Origin: JBFONV01 sp040779335
Lineage (GTDB): Bacteria; Pseudomonadota; Gammaproteobacteria; Enterobacterales; Alteromonadaceae
DNA length: 64,000 nucleotides
Assembly: GCA_040779335.1 (NCBI GenBank)
Contig: JBFONV010000003.1
Coordinates: 186,001-250,000 of the forward strand
Direction: 5' to 3'
Below the pieces are notes generated by a model, which ran no database searches, was not told the DNA's origin, and saw nothing but the letters and a program-made list of their open reading frames with translations. A program made the position numbers and the translations under genes. Within the stretch, counting starts at the first letter, position 1. Each line of letters starts with the position of its first letter. Below are positions 42,511-50,801 of this stretch, piece by piece.

Positions 42511-43316
42511 TACTTAAATGTTGACCATATTGGTGCATGATCTGATGGTTTTTCAATACCACGTAATTCGTAATCAACATCCGATTCTATACATTTATTC
42601 GCTAAACTCTCTGTTGCTAAGACAACGTCAATGCGCAGTCCTCGATTATCAACGAAACCTTTTGAACGATAATCAAACCAAGAATATCTTTCTTCTTTAT
42701 TTGGATGTAGTTCTCTAAAGGTATCTTTAAAGCCCCAATCCATTAATGTTTTTAACCACTCACGCTCTTCAGGTTGGAAGCTACATTTGCCGGTTTTCAA
42801 CCAACGTTTCCGATTAACTTCACCAATACCTATGTCTAAATCTAGGGGCGAAATATTGATGTCACCCATAATGACAATGTTTTCATCAGGTTGATGGTTG
42901 TCATTTAAGTAGCCCATTAGGTCTTTATAAAATTGGCGTTTATAGGGGTATTTAGTTTCATGTGCGATGTTATCTCCTTGAGGAAAATAACCGTTTAATA
43001 CCGTTATTTCATTGCCTTGTTCATCGGTAGTTTTAACCATTATCATACGACGTTGAGCATCTTCGCTGTCTGATGGAAAGCCTTTTTGAACTTGAATGGC
43101 CGGTTTTTTACACAGCATCGCGACCCCATAATGGGCTTTTTGACCATGAAAATATACGTGATATCCCATAGCTTCAACATCTGCTAACGGAAAGGCGTCA
43201 TCATGAACTTTAATTTCTTGTAAACCGATAATGTCAGGTTGATGTTTGTCGATAATGGCTTGTAATTGATGTAAACGCGCACGTAAACCATTAATGTTAA
43301 ATGAGATGATTTTCAT
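42510..43316 (-). CDS. xthA: exodeoxyribonuclease III
   Basis: A 268-residue AP endonuclease/3'-5' exonuclease in base-excision repair. 'FNINGLRARLHQL', 'GLQEIKVHDD', 'GDINISPLDLDIG', 'FDYRSKG' and 'PSDHAPIWSTF' carry the metal ligand and catalytic His of the EEP fold. ATG 43316 follows AAGGAA; the longer frame adds nine unrelated codons. It leads into rlmA with a TAATG overlap. Confidence 0.95.
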   Translation of the reverse strand: MKIISFNINGLRARLHQLQAIIDKHQPDIIGLQEIKVHDDAFPLADVEAMGYHVYFHGQKAHYGVAMLCKKPAIQVQKGFPSDSEDAQRRMIMVKTTDEQGNEITVLNGYFPQGDNIAHETKYPYKRQFYKDLMGYLNDNHQPDENIVIMGDINISPLDLDIGIGEVNRKRWLKTGKCSFQPEEREWLKTLMDWGFKDTFRELHPNKEERYSWFDYRSKGFVDNRGLRIDVVLATESLANKCIESDVDYELRGIEKPSDHAPIWSTFK

Positions 43317-43575
43317 TAAGTTTGAGTTCCTTGATTGAAGCAAGTCGAGCAGCTATCTGAGTAGTTTAAAGTTTATTTATAAAACTATAATACCACTATA
43401 TTAATGCCAGAAAAATCGATCGTTTAGATAATTATATTTACCAAACAAAGGCATTGTGGGTTTTCAGTAAAGATCGGGTAAGTAAACAAAAATAATAAGA
43501 AAAATTGTTAGATAACGTGATTTAATTGCTTAAGAATTTTCACCAGCAACCGATAACCTAATTAGTATAAATAAA

Positions 43576-44115
43576 TTGGTTGTTTATGTGGTTGAAAATA
43601 ACTTGCTGATACATGAATTACAGTTAGGTGAACAACTGAATGAGTGTGTACATAGTAAACGGCGAGCTGACTTCTCATTGATGTTGGCTATGCTGGTTGA
43701 TGATGTCAGAGAGCACAGCCAATTTATTGTTCCTAAAAGTATGCCTGCCCTAACGCAAGTGACAGACGAGTCACTGCGTCGTGAATTTAAATTACCAGAT
43801 AAAGCGCCACTCTCAATTGATGATTATGAACAGATTTCTACTTATAATCAGGCTGATTTAGTGGCGGAAAAGCGTATGACTGAATTACGTTTAGTAAATG
43901 CTTTGCAACCAAAACCTTTGGCTTTTAGAAATGATAACCATCACATTGAAAGTCAGGTCATGAGTAATACTTCATTATACTGTCAACGACGTCATAAAGA
44001 GAAAAGCGAAGCGCAATTAAAACAAAGATTACCGTTTAATGCTAAAGGGTGGTTGAGTGATATTCAAGAAACCATCGTTAAGTCAAGCTTGATTAACGTC
44101 CACAGCACTGCTTAA
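43576..44115 (+). CDS. VC2046/SO_2500-like hypothetical protein
   Basis: A 179-residue soluble protein resembling the uncharacterised VC2046/SO_2500 family of Vibrio and Shewanella: 'ELQLGEQLNECVHSKRRADFSLMLAMLVDDVREHSQF' is the conserved N-terminal block as I remember it. The rest is helical, with 'LPFNAKGWLSDI' near the end. The start is uncertain: TTG 43576 or GTG 43588, neither with a good ribosome site. It overlaps the YchJ gene tail-to-tail by 23 bases. Function unknown. Confidence 0.72.
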   Translation: MVVYVVENNLLIHELQLGEQLNECVHSKRRADFSLMLAMLVDDVREHSQFIVPKSMPALTQVTDESLRREFKLPDKAPLSIDDYEQISTYNQADLVAEKRMTELRLVNALQPKPLAFRNDNHHIESQVMSNTSLYCQRRHKEKSEAQLKQRLPFNAKGWLSDIQETIVKSSLINVHSTA

Positions 44116-44578
44116 ATTTTTTGTTACTTTGACAGGGACAGGGCTGGTTTCGTGTTAATGTCGCCACCTCCAAATGTTCAATAATATCGCCGTCTAGGTA
44201 ATGCCACCGTTGATTTTCGAGAATAAAACGAGAGCGTTCGGTTAATTGAAATTGCTTATTCCCTTGAATGTAGCAAGCAGTAAATAAAACACTGTGATCA
44301 GCATCCGCTGCTTTAATGCTAAGCGAAACCCATATAGTTTCATCTGCCCAAGCTTGAATTTCTTCAATTGATTGGCTAGTCCGCGTACTTTGCGCATAAG
44401 TTTTGTATAGATACTGGGCATCTTTTATTGCGTAGGCACAATACCGAGAACGCATTAATGTTTCAGGGGAGTTGGCAGCAACCAGTTCATTAATTAACGG
44501 TGAGCAACAATCGGCAAATAACTCTTTAGAACCACACGGGCAAAACATACTTAGCTCTTTACAACAAAATTCACTCAT
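44093..44578 (-). CDS. YchJ family SEC-C motif protein
   Basis: A 161-residue protein with a zinc-binding SEC-C-like motif at each end: 'MFCPCGSKELFADCCSPLI' near the start and 'NQPCPCQSNKKFKQCCGR' at the C-terminus. The core 'PETLMRSRYCAYAIKDAQYLYKTYAQSTR' is the YchJ NTF2-like domain. Function is unknown. ATG 44578 is chosen; a second ATG at 44548 begins directly at the zinc motif. It lies just downstream of sulA on the same strand. Confidence 0.87.
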   Translation of the reverse strand: MSEFCCKELSMFCPCGSKELFADCCSPLINELVAANSPETLMRSRYCAYAIKDAQYLYKTYAQSTRTSQSIEEIQAWADETIWVSLSIKAADADHSVLFTACYIQGNKQFQLTERSRFILENQRWHYLDGDIIEHLEVATLTRNQPCPCQSNKKFKQCCGR

Positions 44579-44631
44579 TTTACCACATGATGCAATTATC
44601 AAAAACTGCCTTTAGCATTCTCGCTTTATTT

Positions 44632-45075
44632 TTAATGTAATCTCGTTGGTGTCTTTAGCATTATGCACTGTGTATTTGAGTATTGTGCATTAGTATTTAG
44701 TTGCGAAATTTGGCTTTGTAGAAATGCTGTGTCGCAAAATACAATCGCCGAACAGTTACCTTTACGTAATACTTTTTCTATGTGGCTAAAGTTCATCGCA
44801 TACTTTTTAGTATTCACTCTTAAAATTTTTGATACATCGACATTGTGCTCGTGAGCAAGCATTTCTACTGAATCATCGGTGGGGTTAACCAGCAAGATCC
44901 ATTTTTTTTCATGTGAATACTGTTGGCATATTTGAGCATAGTAATTGAACAGCTCATGCGTGCTGGCAACGTCTACAATATCAACCCAATGTGGGAGTTT
45001 ATTTGCCGATATCTGTCTGTTTAGTATGTTGTTAGCTTTTAACTTGTTGATATTAAGTGTGTTTGTCTGATTCAT
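44632..45075 (-). CDS. sulA: SulA-like SOS cell-division inhibitor
   Basis: A 147-residue protein I assign to SulA on two grounds. The core 'KKWILLVNPTDDSVEMLAHEHNVDVSKILRVNTKKYAMNFSHIEKVLRKGNCSAIVFCD' matches the SulA fold and its 'kvl.v......h....v..aLr.GN.s.v' pattern. A consensus LexA box lies 16 bp upstream. SulA binds FtsZ and halts division during DNA damage. ATG 45075 follows CGGGG at good spacing; the longer frame would run through the LexA box. The C-terminal Lon-degradation tail of E. coli SulA (ending in His) is echoed by the terminal '...RLH'. Confidence 0.82.
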   Translation of the reverse strand: MNQTNTLNINKLKANNILNRQISANKLPHWVDIVDVASTHELFNYYAQICQQYSHEKKWILLVNPTDDSVEMLAHEHNVDVSKILRVNTKKYAMNFSHIEKVLRKGNCSAIVFCDTAFLQSQISQLNTNAQYSNTQCIMLKTPTRLH

Positions 45076-45091
45076 TTCAAAAACCCCGATA

Positions 45092-45111
45092 TACTGTATA
45101 AATAAACAGTA
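45092..45111. promoter_or_regulatory. LexA (SOS) box upstream of sulA
   Basis: TA-CTGT-N8-ACAG-TA with spacer ATAAATAA, the gammaproteobacterial LexA consensus with all eight core bases. It covers the -10 region of the minus-strand promoter, so LexA would block RNA polymerase directly. Confidence 0.93.
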
Positions 45112-45134
45112 TATCCTTTTTAATGCAAATTCAA
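45106..45134 (-). promoter_or_regulatory. sulA promoter
   Basis: Read on the minus strand, TTGAAT (45134-45129) and TACTGT (45111-45106) are separated by 17 bases. The -10 hexamer is the edge of the LexA box. The ribosome site CGGGG lies downstream. Confidence 0.6.
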
Positions 45135-45243
45135 GTAAAAAATAATTGTTTTTTTGTGGTTGATATTTGTGCAATTTTATAAATCTTTACTAGAATTCAA
45201 ATTTGACGCACTTAAAAAGACACTTATTGGCGTAAGGGATGTT

Positions 45244-45435
45244 ATGGAAAAGCAGTTTAAAGTTGGTAGTAATGTTAGAGAAGTACAACATTCGCTAGAT
45301 AAATTACAAGAAAGTGTTTATCAAGTAGAGTATTCGGAAGATTCATTGATGCGATTAAACCAAGCACTCAAAGATATTAACGAAGAAGTGAACTTATTAC
45401 GTAATATTATTCAATTGCATACCCGATCTAATTAG
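45244..45435 (+). CDS. small coiled-coil hypothetical protein
   Basis: A 63-residue acidic-helical protein: 'MEKQFKVGSNVREVQHSLDKLQESVYQVEYSEDSLMRLNQALKDINEEVNLLRNII' is compatible with one long amphipathic helix. AAGGGATG lies directly before ATG 45244, so this start is preferred to the in-frame codons from 45154. It is divergent from sulA, with the LexA box 133 bp upstream. I recognise no family. A small TTAACC/GGTTAA hairpin follows the stop. Confidence 0.6.
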   Translation: MEKQFKVGSNVREVQHSLDKLQESVYQVEYSEDSLMRLNQALKDINEEVNLLRNIIQLHTRSN

Positions 45436-45505
45436 TTAACCTCAACTTGGTTAAGCTAGTTTGTTCAGTAATGCTACTTAGCTGCCAATATGCGCTGTGT
45501 TTACT

Positions 45506-45525
45506 ACCAATAACCGATTATTGGT
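45506..45525. repeat. 8-bp inverted repeat upstream of the hemolysin-family cluster
   Basis: ACCAATAA (45506-45513) and TTATTGGT (45518-45525) are perfect arms around CCGA. It lies about 180 bp before the first gene of the 45.7-49.4 kb cluster and could be an operator or an RNA hairpin. No T-run follows. Confidence 0.5.
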
Positions 45526-45706
45526 TAATGACTTCAATTTATAATGCTTATTTTTAACGGTATTGATTAATACACGTTAACACGACTTAAACCCCTTCAT
45601 TTTATCAACGATAAATTTTCCCTGATCATTTTTATTTACTTCCTTAAGAGTTACATAAGAAACGCTTGCTAATCTCAAGTTGTAGTCTTGTTAAAGGTGA
45701 TTTGAG

Positions 45707-46402
45707 ATGAATAGAGAACATACCGGTGTTTCAACCGCACTAGCAAGTAAAGTACTAGAGCAGAAATTTAAAGCTTACGATGTTCTAGATGAAAGTCGCT
45801 CTATAGCTGAAAAAGCGGTCAGACGTATTTTTAGAAAAACATATAATGCTGATATTAAAGAATTCTTACCATTACTACTGACCTTAGAAACTAGCAGTAA
45901 CGTTGCTGCGGTAATTGGTTTGCGCAATGCGGGCCACTATCCTTTATTTGTTGAAAACTATCTCACTTCTCCGATAGAACAATTAATTAATAACATTGCT
46001 CAAAAAAATAAAGTAAATCGTGCTGATATTGTCGAAATAGGGAATTTGGTCTCTGATATTAATGGTGCCAGTTATTTTCTTTTCGTCGTTTTAGCCTTCG
46101 CTTTACAACAGGCGCAAATTAAATGGGTCGCTTTTACCATGACTGCTGTGGTTGAAAAACTGCTTAACAGATTGCATATGGAACCCATCGTTATATGCCA
46201 AGCGCAACAGAGTGCGGTTGCCAACAGCGCGTCGAGTTGGGGCAGTTATTATCACAATGCGCCTAAAGTGTCTGTTGGCAGCGTCGATGATGCTTGTGCG
46301 TTATTAATAAAGGATCGCCGAATTAACCAGTTGCGTACTCATTTTCAAGAGGACATCAGTTCGCTTGCTCGTAGTATTGAAAGAGGGTGTATCAATGAAT
46401 GA
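45707..46402 (+). CDS. thermostable hemolysin family (GNAT-like) protein
   Basis: A 231-residue protein of the 'thermostable hemolysin' family (Vibrio delta-VPH type). 'YLTSPIEQLI...NRADIVEIGNLVSDINGASYFLFVVLAFALQQAQIKWVAFTMTAVVEKLLNRLHMEPIVICQAQQSAV' and 'WGSYYHNAPKVSVGSVDDA' are the conserved blocks. The pattern 'veiG.Lvs...ga' followed by a helix and 'w..fT.t..v...l.rl' resembles GNAT acyltransferases and autoinducer synthases, so an acyltransferase role is more likely than a toxin (inference). No signal peptide. AAAGGTGA precedes the ATG, and the last codons overlap the acyl ligase gene by 8 bases. Confidence 0.82.
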   Translation: MNREHTGVSTALASKVLEQKFKAYDVLDESRSIAEKAVRRIFRKTYNADIKEFLPLLLTLETSSNVAAVIGLRNAGHYPLFVENYLTSPIEQLINNIAQKNKVNRADIVEIGNLVSDINGASYFLFVVLAFALQQAQIKWVAFTMTAVVEKLLNRLHMEPIVICQAQQSAVANSASSWGSYYHNAPKVSVGSVDDACALLIKDRRINQLRTHFQEDISSLARSIERGCINE

Positions 46403-47939
46403 TTTACTCTTAACCCTCAAGAATATATGGGACGGTAAAGATAAGCCGATCTTAATGGAAAACATATCAGCACTAACATTCGATGAATTTGCCAATGAAG
46501 TTGATTGTTGTGTAAAGACCTTAACTGCGGCTCATGCTAAATCGGTCGCCTTGATTTCTAACAACAGTATAGAGTGGATTATTGTTGATTTCGCCTGTCA
46601 GACAATCGGTATTCCTTTACTCCCACTACCGAGTTATTTTTCCCGGCAGCAAATCCAATACAGTATCAACGACGCGGGCTGTAATGTGCTGCTTTGTGAT
46701 CAACACCTAGATCATTATTTTTTACCACACGCAGAAGTTAGCACAGAAAAAAGTGCAAGTGATTTTATCGCTACTACTACGCTAATGAGTGAGTATAAGC
46801 AGCTTCACCTCTATAAAGTAAATACCGTTAATGACGCGGATATGCCTGTAGGCACTGCAAAAATTACCTATACATCTGGTTCGACAGGACAACCTAAAGG
46901 TGTCTGTTTAAGTCAGCATCAACAGTGGCAAGTGGCATCGTCAATTGCACAAGCTATTGATGTAAAAATTGATAACCATCTCTGCATCTTGCCTTTAGCT
47001 GTCTTACTTGAAAATGTTGCGGGGGTGTATTCGGCGATGCTCAATGGTTCTACGGTCGTGGTTAAATCACTTGAAGAATTAGGTTTTACTGGCAGTTCCT
47101 CTTTAGATTTTGAAAGATTGTTGACTAACCTTAGCGAAATAAATCCCAGTTCATTTATTACCACACCTGAAATATTACAAGGGTTGGTTATTGCGGCTGA
47201 GCAGGGATGGCAAGTACCCAAAAATATAAAGCTTATCGCAGTAGGAGGCGCTAGGGTCGCAGAAAAACTGCTGCAAAGAGCGTTAAATGTTACGTTGCCT
47301 GTGTATCAAGGATATGGCCTATCAGAATGCTCATCGGTTGTATCACTCAATGTGCCTAATGAAAACCGCTTAGGCTCTGCCGGAAAAGTGCTACCACACA
47401 TGCAAGTTAGCATAGACGACGGTGAAATAGTAATACAAGACAACCTGTTTTTGGGCTATGTCGATGAACCAAACTCTTGGTATCAAAAACTTTATCGGAC
47501 AGGGGATCTAGGCTACCTAGATGAAAACGGCTTTTTACACATCAGTGGCCGAAAGAAAAACCTGATCATCACTAGTTATGGCAGGAACATTAACCCCGAA
47601 TGGATTGAATCAGAATTACTGTCTAGTAATGTGCTCAAACAAGCCTATGTGTTTGGCGATGATAAACCTTACTGCGTTGCGGCGTTATGCTCAATGCATG
47701 CTGATATCGGTGAGCTTGAAATCGCAGATTGGCTGTCTTTGGTCAATGCGAAACTTCCCGATTATGCACAAATTAAAGTTTGGTTTGTCTATAACGAAGC
47801 GTTAACACCGTCTTCTGGTTTGCTTACTGAAAATGGCCGTCCTAAACGTATAGAGCTCGACCGATTTTTTGAACCCGAAATAAAGCAATTATATCTACAA
47901 TCACTCGTTACATCTTCTGAATTGGAGCTTTCATCATGA
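46395..47939 (+). CDS. AMP-dependent acyl ligase (ANL superfamily)
   Basis: A 514-residue adenylate-forming ligase. 'KITYTSGSTGQPKGVCLS' is the P-loop-like A3 motif, 'GYGLSECSSVVSLN' the A5 motif, 'YRTGDLGYLDENGFLHISGRKKNLIITSYGRNINPEWIES' A7-A8, and 'GLLTENGRPKRIEL' replaces the usual A10 'LP.T.SGKi.R', with Lys in 'GRPKR' as the probable catalytic lysine. It activates a carboxylic acid, probably a fatty acid by resemblance to long-chain acyl-CoA ligases. GAGGG precedes ATG 46395. It overlaps both neighbours, so the four genes from 45707 are one unit. Confidence 0.86.
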   Translation: MNDLLLTLKNIWDGKDKPILMENISALTFDEFANEVDCCVKTLTAAHAKSVALISNNSIEWIIVDFACQTIGIPLLPLPSYFSRQQIQYSINDAGCNVLLCDQHLDHYFLPHAEVSTEKSASDFIATTTLMSEYKQLHLYKVNTVNDADMPVGTAKITYTSGSTGQPKGVCLSQHQQWQVASSIAQAIDVKIDNHLCILPLAVLLENVAGVYSAMLNGSTVVVKSLEELGFTGSSSLDFERLLTNLSEINPSSFITTPEILQGLVIAAEQGWQVPKNIKLIAVGGARVAEKLLQRALNVTLPVYQGYGLSECSSVVSLNVPNENRLGSAGKVLPHMQVSIDDGEIVIQDNLFLGYVDEPNSWYQKLYRTGDLGYLDENGFLHISGRKKNLIITSYGRNINPEWIESELLSSNVLKQAYVFGDDKPYCVAALCSMHADIGELEIADWLSLVNAKLPDYAQIKVWFVYNEALTPSSGLLTENGRPKRIELDRFFEPEIKQLYLQSLVTSSELELSS

Positions 47940-48607
47940 CCTTTTTTCAACGTTTACAACAAGAAACGCTCACTGAACAACAATATTTATTGTCGGCGCC
48001 AATTATCACGCGCTGTTTCAAAGGGGATATTTGTTTAGACGACTACGTTGCCTTTTTACAGCAAGCCTATCATCACGTTAAGCACACAGTGCCTTTATTA
48101 ATGAATGTTGGCTGTAAACTTTGTGAAGATAAAGAATGGCTAAGAACGGCTGTTGCTGAATATATAGAAGAAGAAATAGGTCACCAAGAATGGATCTTAA
48201 ATGACATTGCTCAGTGCGGCTATGACAAAGAGCAGGTTAGAGAAAGTCAGCCTGCATTCGCAACAGAGATGATGGTGTCGTTTGCTTATGATGCGATAAA
48301 CCGAAAAAGCCCATTAATGTTCTTTGGCATGGTGCATGTGCTTGAAGGCACAAGCATCGCTATGGCTGACAACGCCGCTCAAGTGATAGGACAATCACTT
48401 AACTTACCTAAAAAAGCATTTTCATATTTAGTTTCTCATGGCTCTTTAGATATTGAGCATGTGAAATTTTTTGAAAGCTTAATGAATCAGATAACGGACG
48501 AAACAGAACAAGCCACCATTATAGATGCGGCCAAAAAGTTTTATGTGCTGTACGGTAATATTTTTAGAGATTTAGTGCCTGAACACGGCGTTGCAAAGGC
48601 CGCATAG
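47936..48607 (+). CDS. haem-oxygenase-fold iron-containing redox enzyme (TenA/UndA-like)
   Basis: A 223-residue all-helical protein of the haem-oxygenase-like superfamily. Candidate metal ligands are spread as in the non-haem iron members: the His46/His47 region ('YHHVKH'), Glu80 and His83 ('EEEIGHQEW'), Glu137 ('HVLEGTS'), Asp172 and His175 ('SLDIEHVKFF'). Relatives include TenA, PqqC, CADD and the alkene-forming UndA; which reaction it performs is not readable. Acting next to an acyl ligase, an oxidative change to an acyl chain is one option (inference). Its ATG overlaps the previous stop by 4 bases. Confidence 0.78.
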   Translation: MTFFQRLQQETLTEQQYLLSAPIITRCFKGDICLDDYVAFLQQAYHHVKHTVPLLMNVGCKLCEDKEWLRTAVAEYIEEEIGHQEWILNDIAQCGYDKEQVRESQPAFATEMMVSFAYDAINRKSPLMFFGMVHVLEGTSIAMADNAAQVIGQSLNLPKKAFSYLVSHGSLDIEHVKFFESLMNQITDETEQATIIDAAKKFYVLYGNIFRDLVPEHGVAKAA

Positions 48608-48615
48608 GAGACGTT

Positions 48616-49410
48616 ATGCAATATGTTGATAAAGTTATCATCCTTACTGGCGCTACAGGAGGAATAGGTCGAGTGTTGGCTAAGTCGCTATCTGAACGAG
48701 GCGCTAAATTACTGCTCATTGCACGTAACGAATTAACGTTAGTCGAGTTAAATTTAGCGCTTGGTAAAAAACATGATTGCTTAAGCGTAGATGTTACTAC
48801 TACCCAAGGTCGTGATTTAGTGATTGAAAGAGCGAAAACTATAGGTGCTAATATGCTAATTAACGCTGCTGGTATTGGGCAGTTCGACAGCATAGAGAAT
48901 ATCTCAGAGCAAGATTTTGAGCAGGCAATAGCGGTAAATTTATTAGCCCCCATTTGCTTATGTAAACGCTTCTTGGCTGATATTCGAACATCAGCACCTT
49001 GTATTATAGTAAATATAGGTTCAGCACTGGGCAGTATTGGTTACCCTTATTACACCAGTTATTGCGCGAGCAAATTTGGTTTGCGTGGCTTTACTGAAGC
49101 CTTACATCGAGAGTTGTCTGCAACCGATGACCAAGTGTTTTATTTTGCGCCACGAGCAACCGCGACATCGATGAATTCATCTTTAGTAGATCAAATGAAT
49201 AATAAATTAGGTAATACCATAGATACACCTGAGCATGTTGCGAAGGCGTTTATCGAGCAACTTGATAAACGCTCATCGCGCAAAGTTGTTGGCTGGCCAG
49301 AAAAACTATTTGCTCGTTTAAATGGCTTTTTTCCTGAATTGGTTGACCGCGCCATTGCGAAAAAAATCGATGACATTCGTCAATTTATTCATACCGTTCA
49401 ACAATCATGA
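48616..49410 (+). CDS. short-chain dehydrogenase/reductase
   Basis: A 264-residue classical SDR. 'LTGATGGIGRVLAKSL' binds NAD(P), 'INAAGIGQFDSI' and 'NIGSALGSIGYPYYTSYCASKFGLRGFTEAL' hold the catalytic Ser-Tyr-Lys (Y-x-x-x-K in 'YCASK'). The Arg in 'IARNE' after strand 2 suggests NADP preference (inference). It starts 8 bases after the previous gene with a GGAGA site. Substrate unknown; it is probably the last enzyme of the cassette started at 45707. Confidence 0.86.
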   Translation: MQYVDKVIILTGATGGIGRVLAKSLSERGAKLLLIARNELTLVELNLALGKKHDCLSVDVTTTQGRDLVIERAKTIGANMLINAAGIGQFDSIENISEQDFEQAIAVNLLAPICLCKRFLADIRTSAPCIIVNIGSALGSIGYPYYTSYCASKFGLRGFTEALHRELSATDDQVFYFAPRATATSMNSSLVDQMNNKLGNTIDTPEHVAKAFIEQLDKRSSRKVVGWPEKLFARLNGFFPELVDRAIAKKIDDIRQFIHTVQQS

Positions 49411-49421
49411 GGACCAATAAA

Positions 49422-50096
49422 ATGAAACAACTTAATTATCTTGTTGTTATATTTTTATCGACGTTGATGATCTCACCTTGGGGAGTTGCCGAGGATGCTA
49501 TTGAAATAATCAAGCCCGTAAAACAACAATGGGCACACGTTAACTTTCAACTAAGCGGCAAACAACAAGAACAAGGATTTGAACAGCTAATCAAAGACGT
49601 TGGCGTACTAACCACACAACACAGTGATTTAGCTGAAGTCTGGATTTGGAGTGGTATTGTTAAGTCGAGTTTTGCTGGGGCAAAGGGAGGGCTTGGCGCC
49701 TTATCGTTAGCAAAGTCGGCGAAAAAAGACTTAGAAAAATCATTATCTATTGATGCTAAGGCATTAAATGGTGCCGCTTATATGAGTTTAGGCACCTTGT
49801 ACCATAAAGTTCCTGGATGGCCGATAGGTTTTGGAGATGATGATAAAGCCGATGAGTATTTGCAACTAGCGCTTGAGCTTTACCCTGATGGCAAAGAAAC
49901 AAATTACTTTTATGGTGAGTATTTATATGATGAACGTAAATATGCCAAAGCAAATAAATATTTAATGACCGCGCATCAAATACCTGTTCGCGAAAATCGT
50001 CGTATTACCGATGAATTTCGCCAAACTGAAATAGATACACTCATTGATAAAGTTGGTAAACGTCTAAATAAATTAGAAAAACGTCATAAAAAGTAA
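49422..50096 (+). CDS. exported TPR-like protein
   Basis: A 224-residue protein with a signal peptide ('MKQLNYLVVIFLSTLMISPWGVAE'). The mature part is helical with TPR-like 'AKKDLEKSLSIDAKALNGAAYMSLGTLYHKVPGWPIGFGDDDKADEYLQLALELYPDGKETNYFYGEYLYDERKYAKA'. The 'VPGWPIGFGD' motif recalls the TatT-type TPR subunits of TRAP transporters. ATG 49422 follows GAGG at good spacing, although ATG 49407 overlaps the SDR stop. Tight spacing suggests it is transcribed with the enzyme cassette; function unknown. Confidence 0.7.
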   Translation: MKQLNYLVVIFLSTLMISPWGVAEDAIEIIKPVKQQWAHVNFQLSGKQQEQGFEQLIKDVGVLTTQHSDLAEVWIWSGIVKSSFAGAKGGLGALSLAKSAKKDLEKSLSIDAKALNGAAYMSLGTLYHKVPGWPIGFGDDDKADEYLQLALELYPDGKETNYFYGEYLYDERKYAKANKYLMTAHQIPVRENRRITDEFRQTEIDTLIDKVGKRLNKLEKRHKK

Positions 50097-50141
50097 CTAA
50101 AATAGTTATTATAAAAAAATAAAACTGCATATTTGTTTATT

Positions 50142-50801
50142 ATGAGAATATTACTTGTAGAAGATGATTTACAACTCGCGACAGGATTACAACAAACATT
50201 ACGTCATGAAGGCTTCGTCGTTAATCATGTCAAAGATGGAAAAAGTGCACTAAGCGCATTGACTGTGCCCGATCACGATATGGTGATTTTAGATTTAGGT
50301 CTTCCAGACATTGATGGCTTAAAGGTGTTGAAAGGTTTGCGAGATAGAAAATCGGATTTACCGGTGATTATTTTAACGGCGCGAGATTCAATTGAGCAAA
50401 AGGTCGAAGGTTTAGATGTTGGTGCCGATGATTATTTGGTTAAACCATTTAATATCAGTGAGTTACTTGCGAGGTTACGTGTTTTTGAACGTCGATTGGG
50501 TACGGCAAAATCGGCCATTATTGACCTTGATGGTGTCAGATTAGATATCGCCGCCCATAAAGTCTTTGTCGAGGGCGAACATCTTAATGTTTCAAAAAAA
50601 GAATATATGGTATTAAAAGCACTCATGGAAAATGCGGGGCGCATTCAAACGCGCGAGCAAATTGAGTCGCGTTTATATGAATGGGGAGAAGAGGTTGCTA
50701 GTAATGCCGTAGAGGTGCATGTGCATAATTTAAGGAAGAAGTTACCTGAAAAATTTATTCAGACCGTTAGAGGGGTTGGTTATACGGTGAATCGCGTATA
50801 A
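50142..50801 (+). CDS. OmpR-family response regulator, QseB/PmrA-like
   Basis: A 219-residue regulator. The receiver domain has 'LLVEDD', phosphorylated Asp51 in 'VILDLGLPDIDG', Thr and Lys in 'ILTARD' and 'YLVKPF'. The C-terminal winged helix includes 'SKKEYMVLKALMENAGRIQTREQIESRLYEWGEEVASNAVEVHVHNLRKKL', the QseB/PmrA pattern. ATG 50142 starts the domain exactly. Its stop overlaps the kinase start, so it forms a pair with the next gene; the target genes may be those on either side. Confidence 0.9.
   Translation: MRILLVEDDLQLATGLQQTLRHEGFVVNHVKDGKSALSALTVPDHDMVILDLGLPDIDGLKVLKGLRDRKSDLPVIILTARDSIEQKVEGLDVGADDYLVKPFNISELLARLRVFERRLGTAKSAIIDLDGVRLDIAAHKVFVEGEHLNVSKKEYMVLKALMENAGRIQTREQIESRLYEWGEEVASNAVEVHVHNLRKKLPEKFIQTVRGVGYTVNRV

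Noticed and set aside
45707..46402. Reading the 'thermostable hemolysin' protein as a secreted toxin
   Set aside because: No signal peptide, it is translationally coupled to metabolic enzymes, and the sequence resembles acyltransferases.
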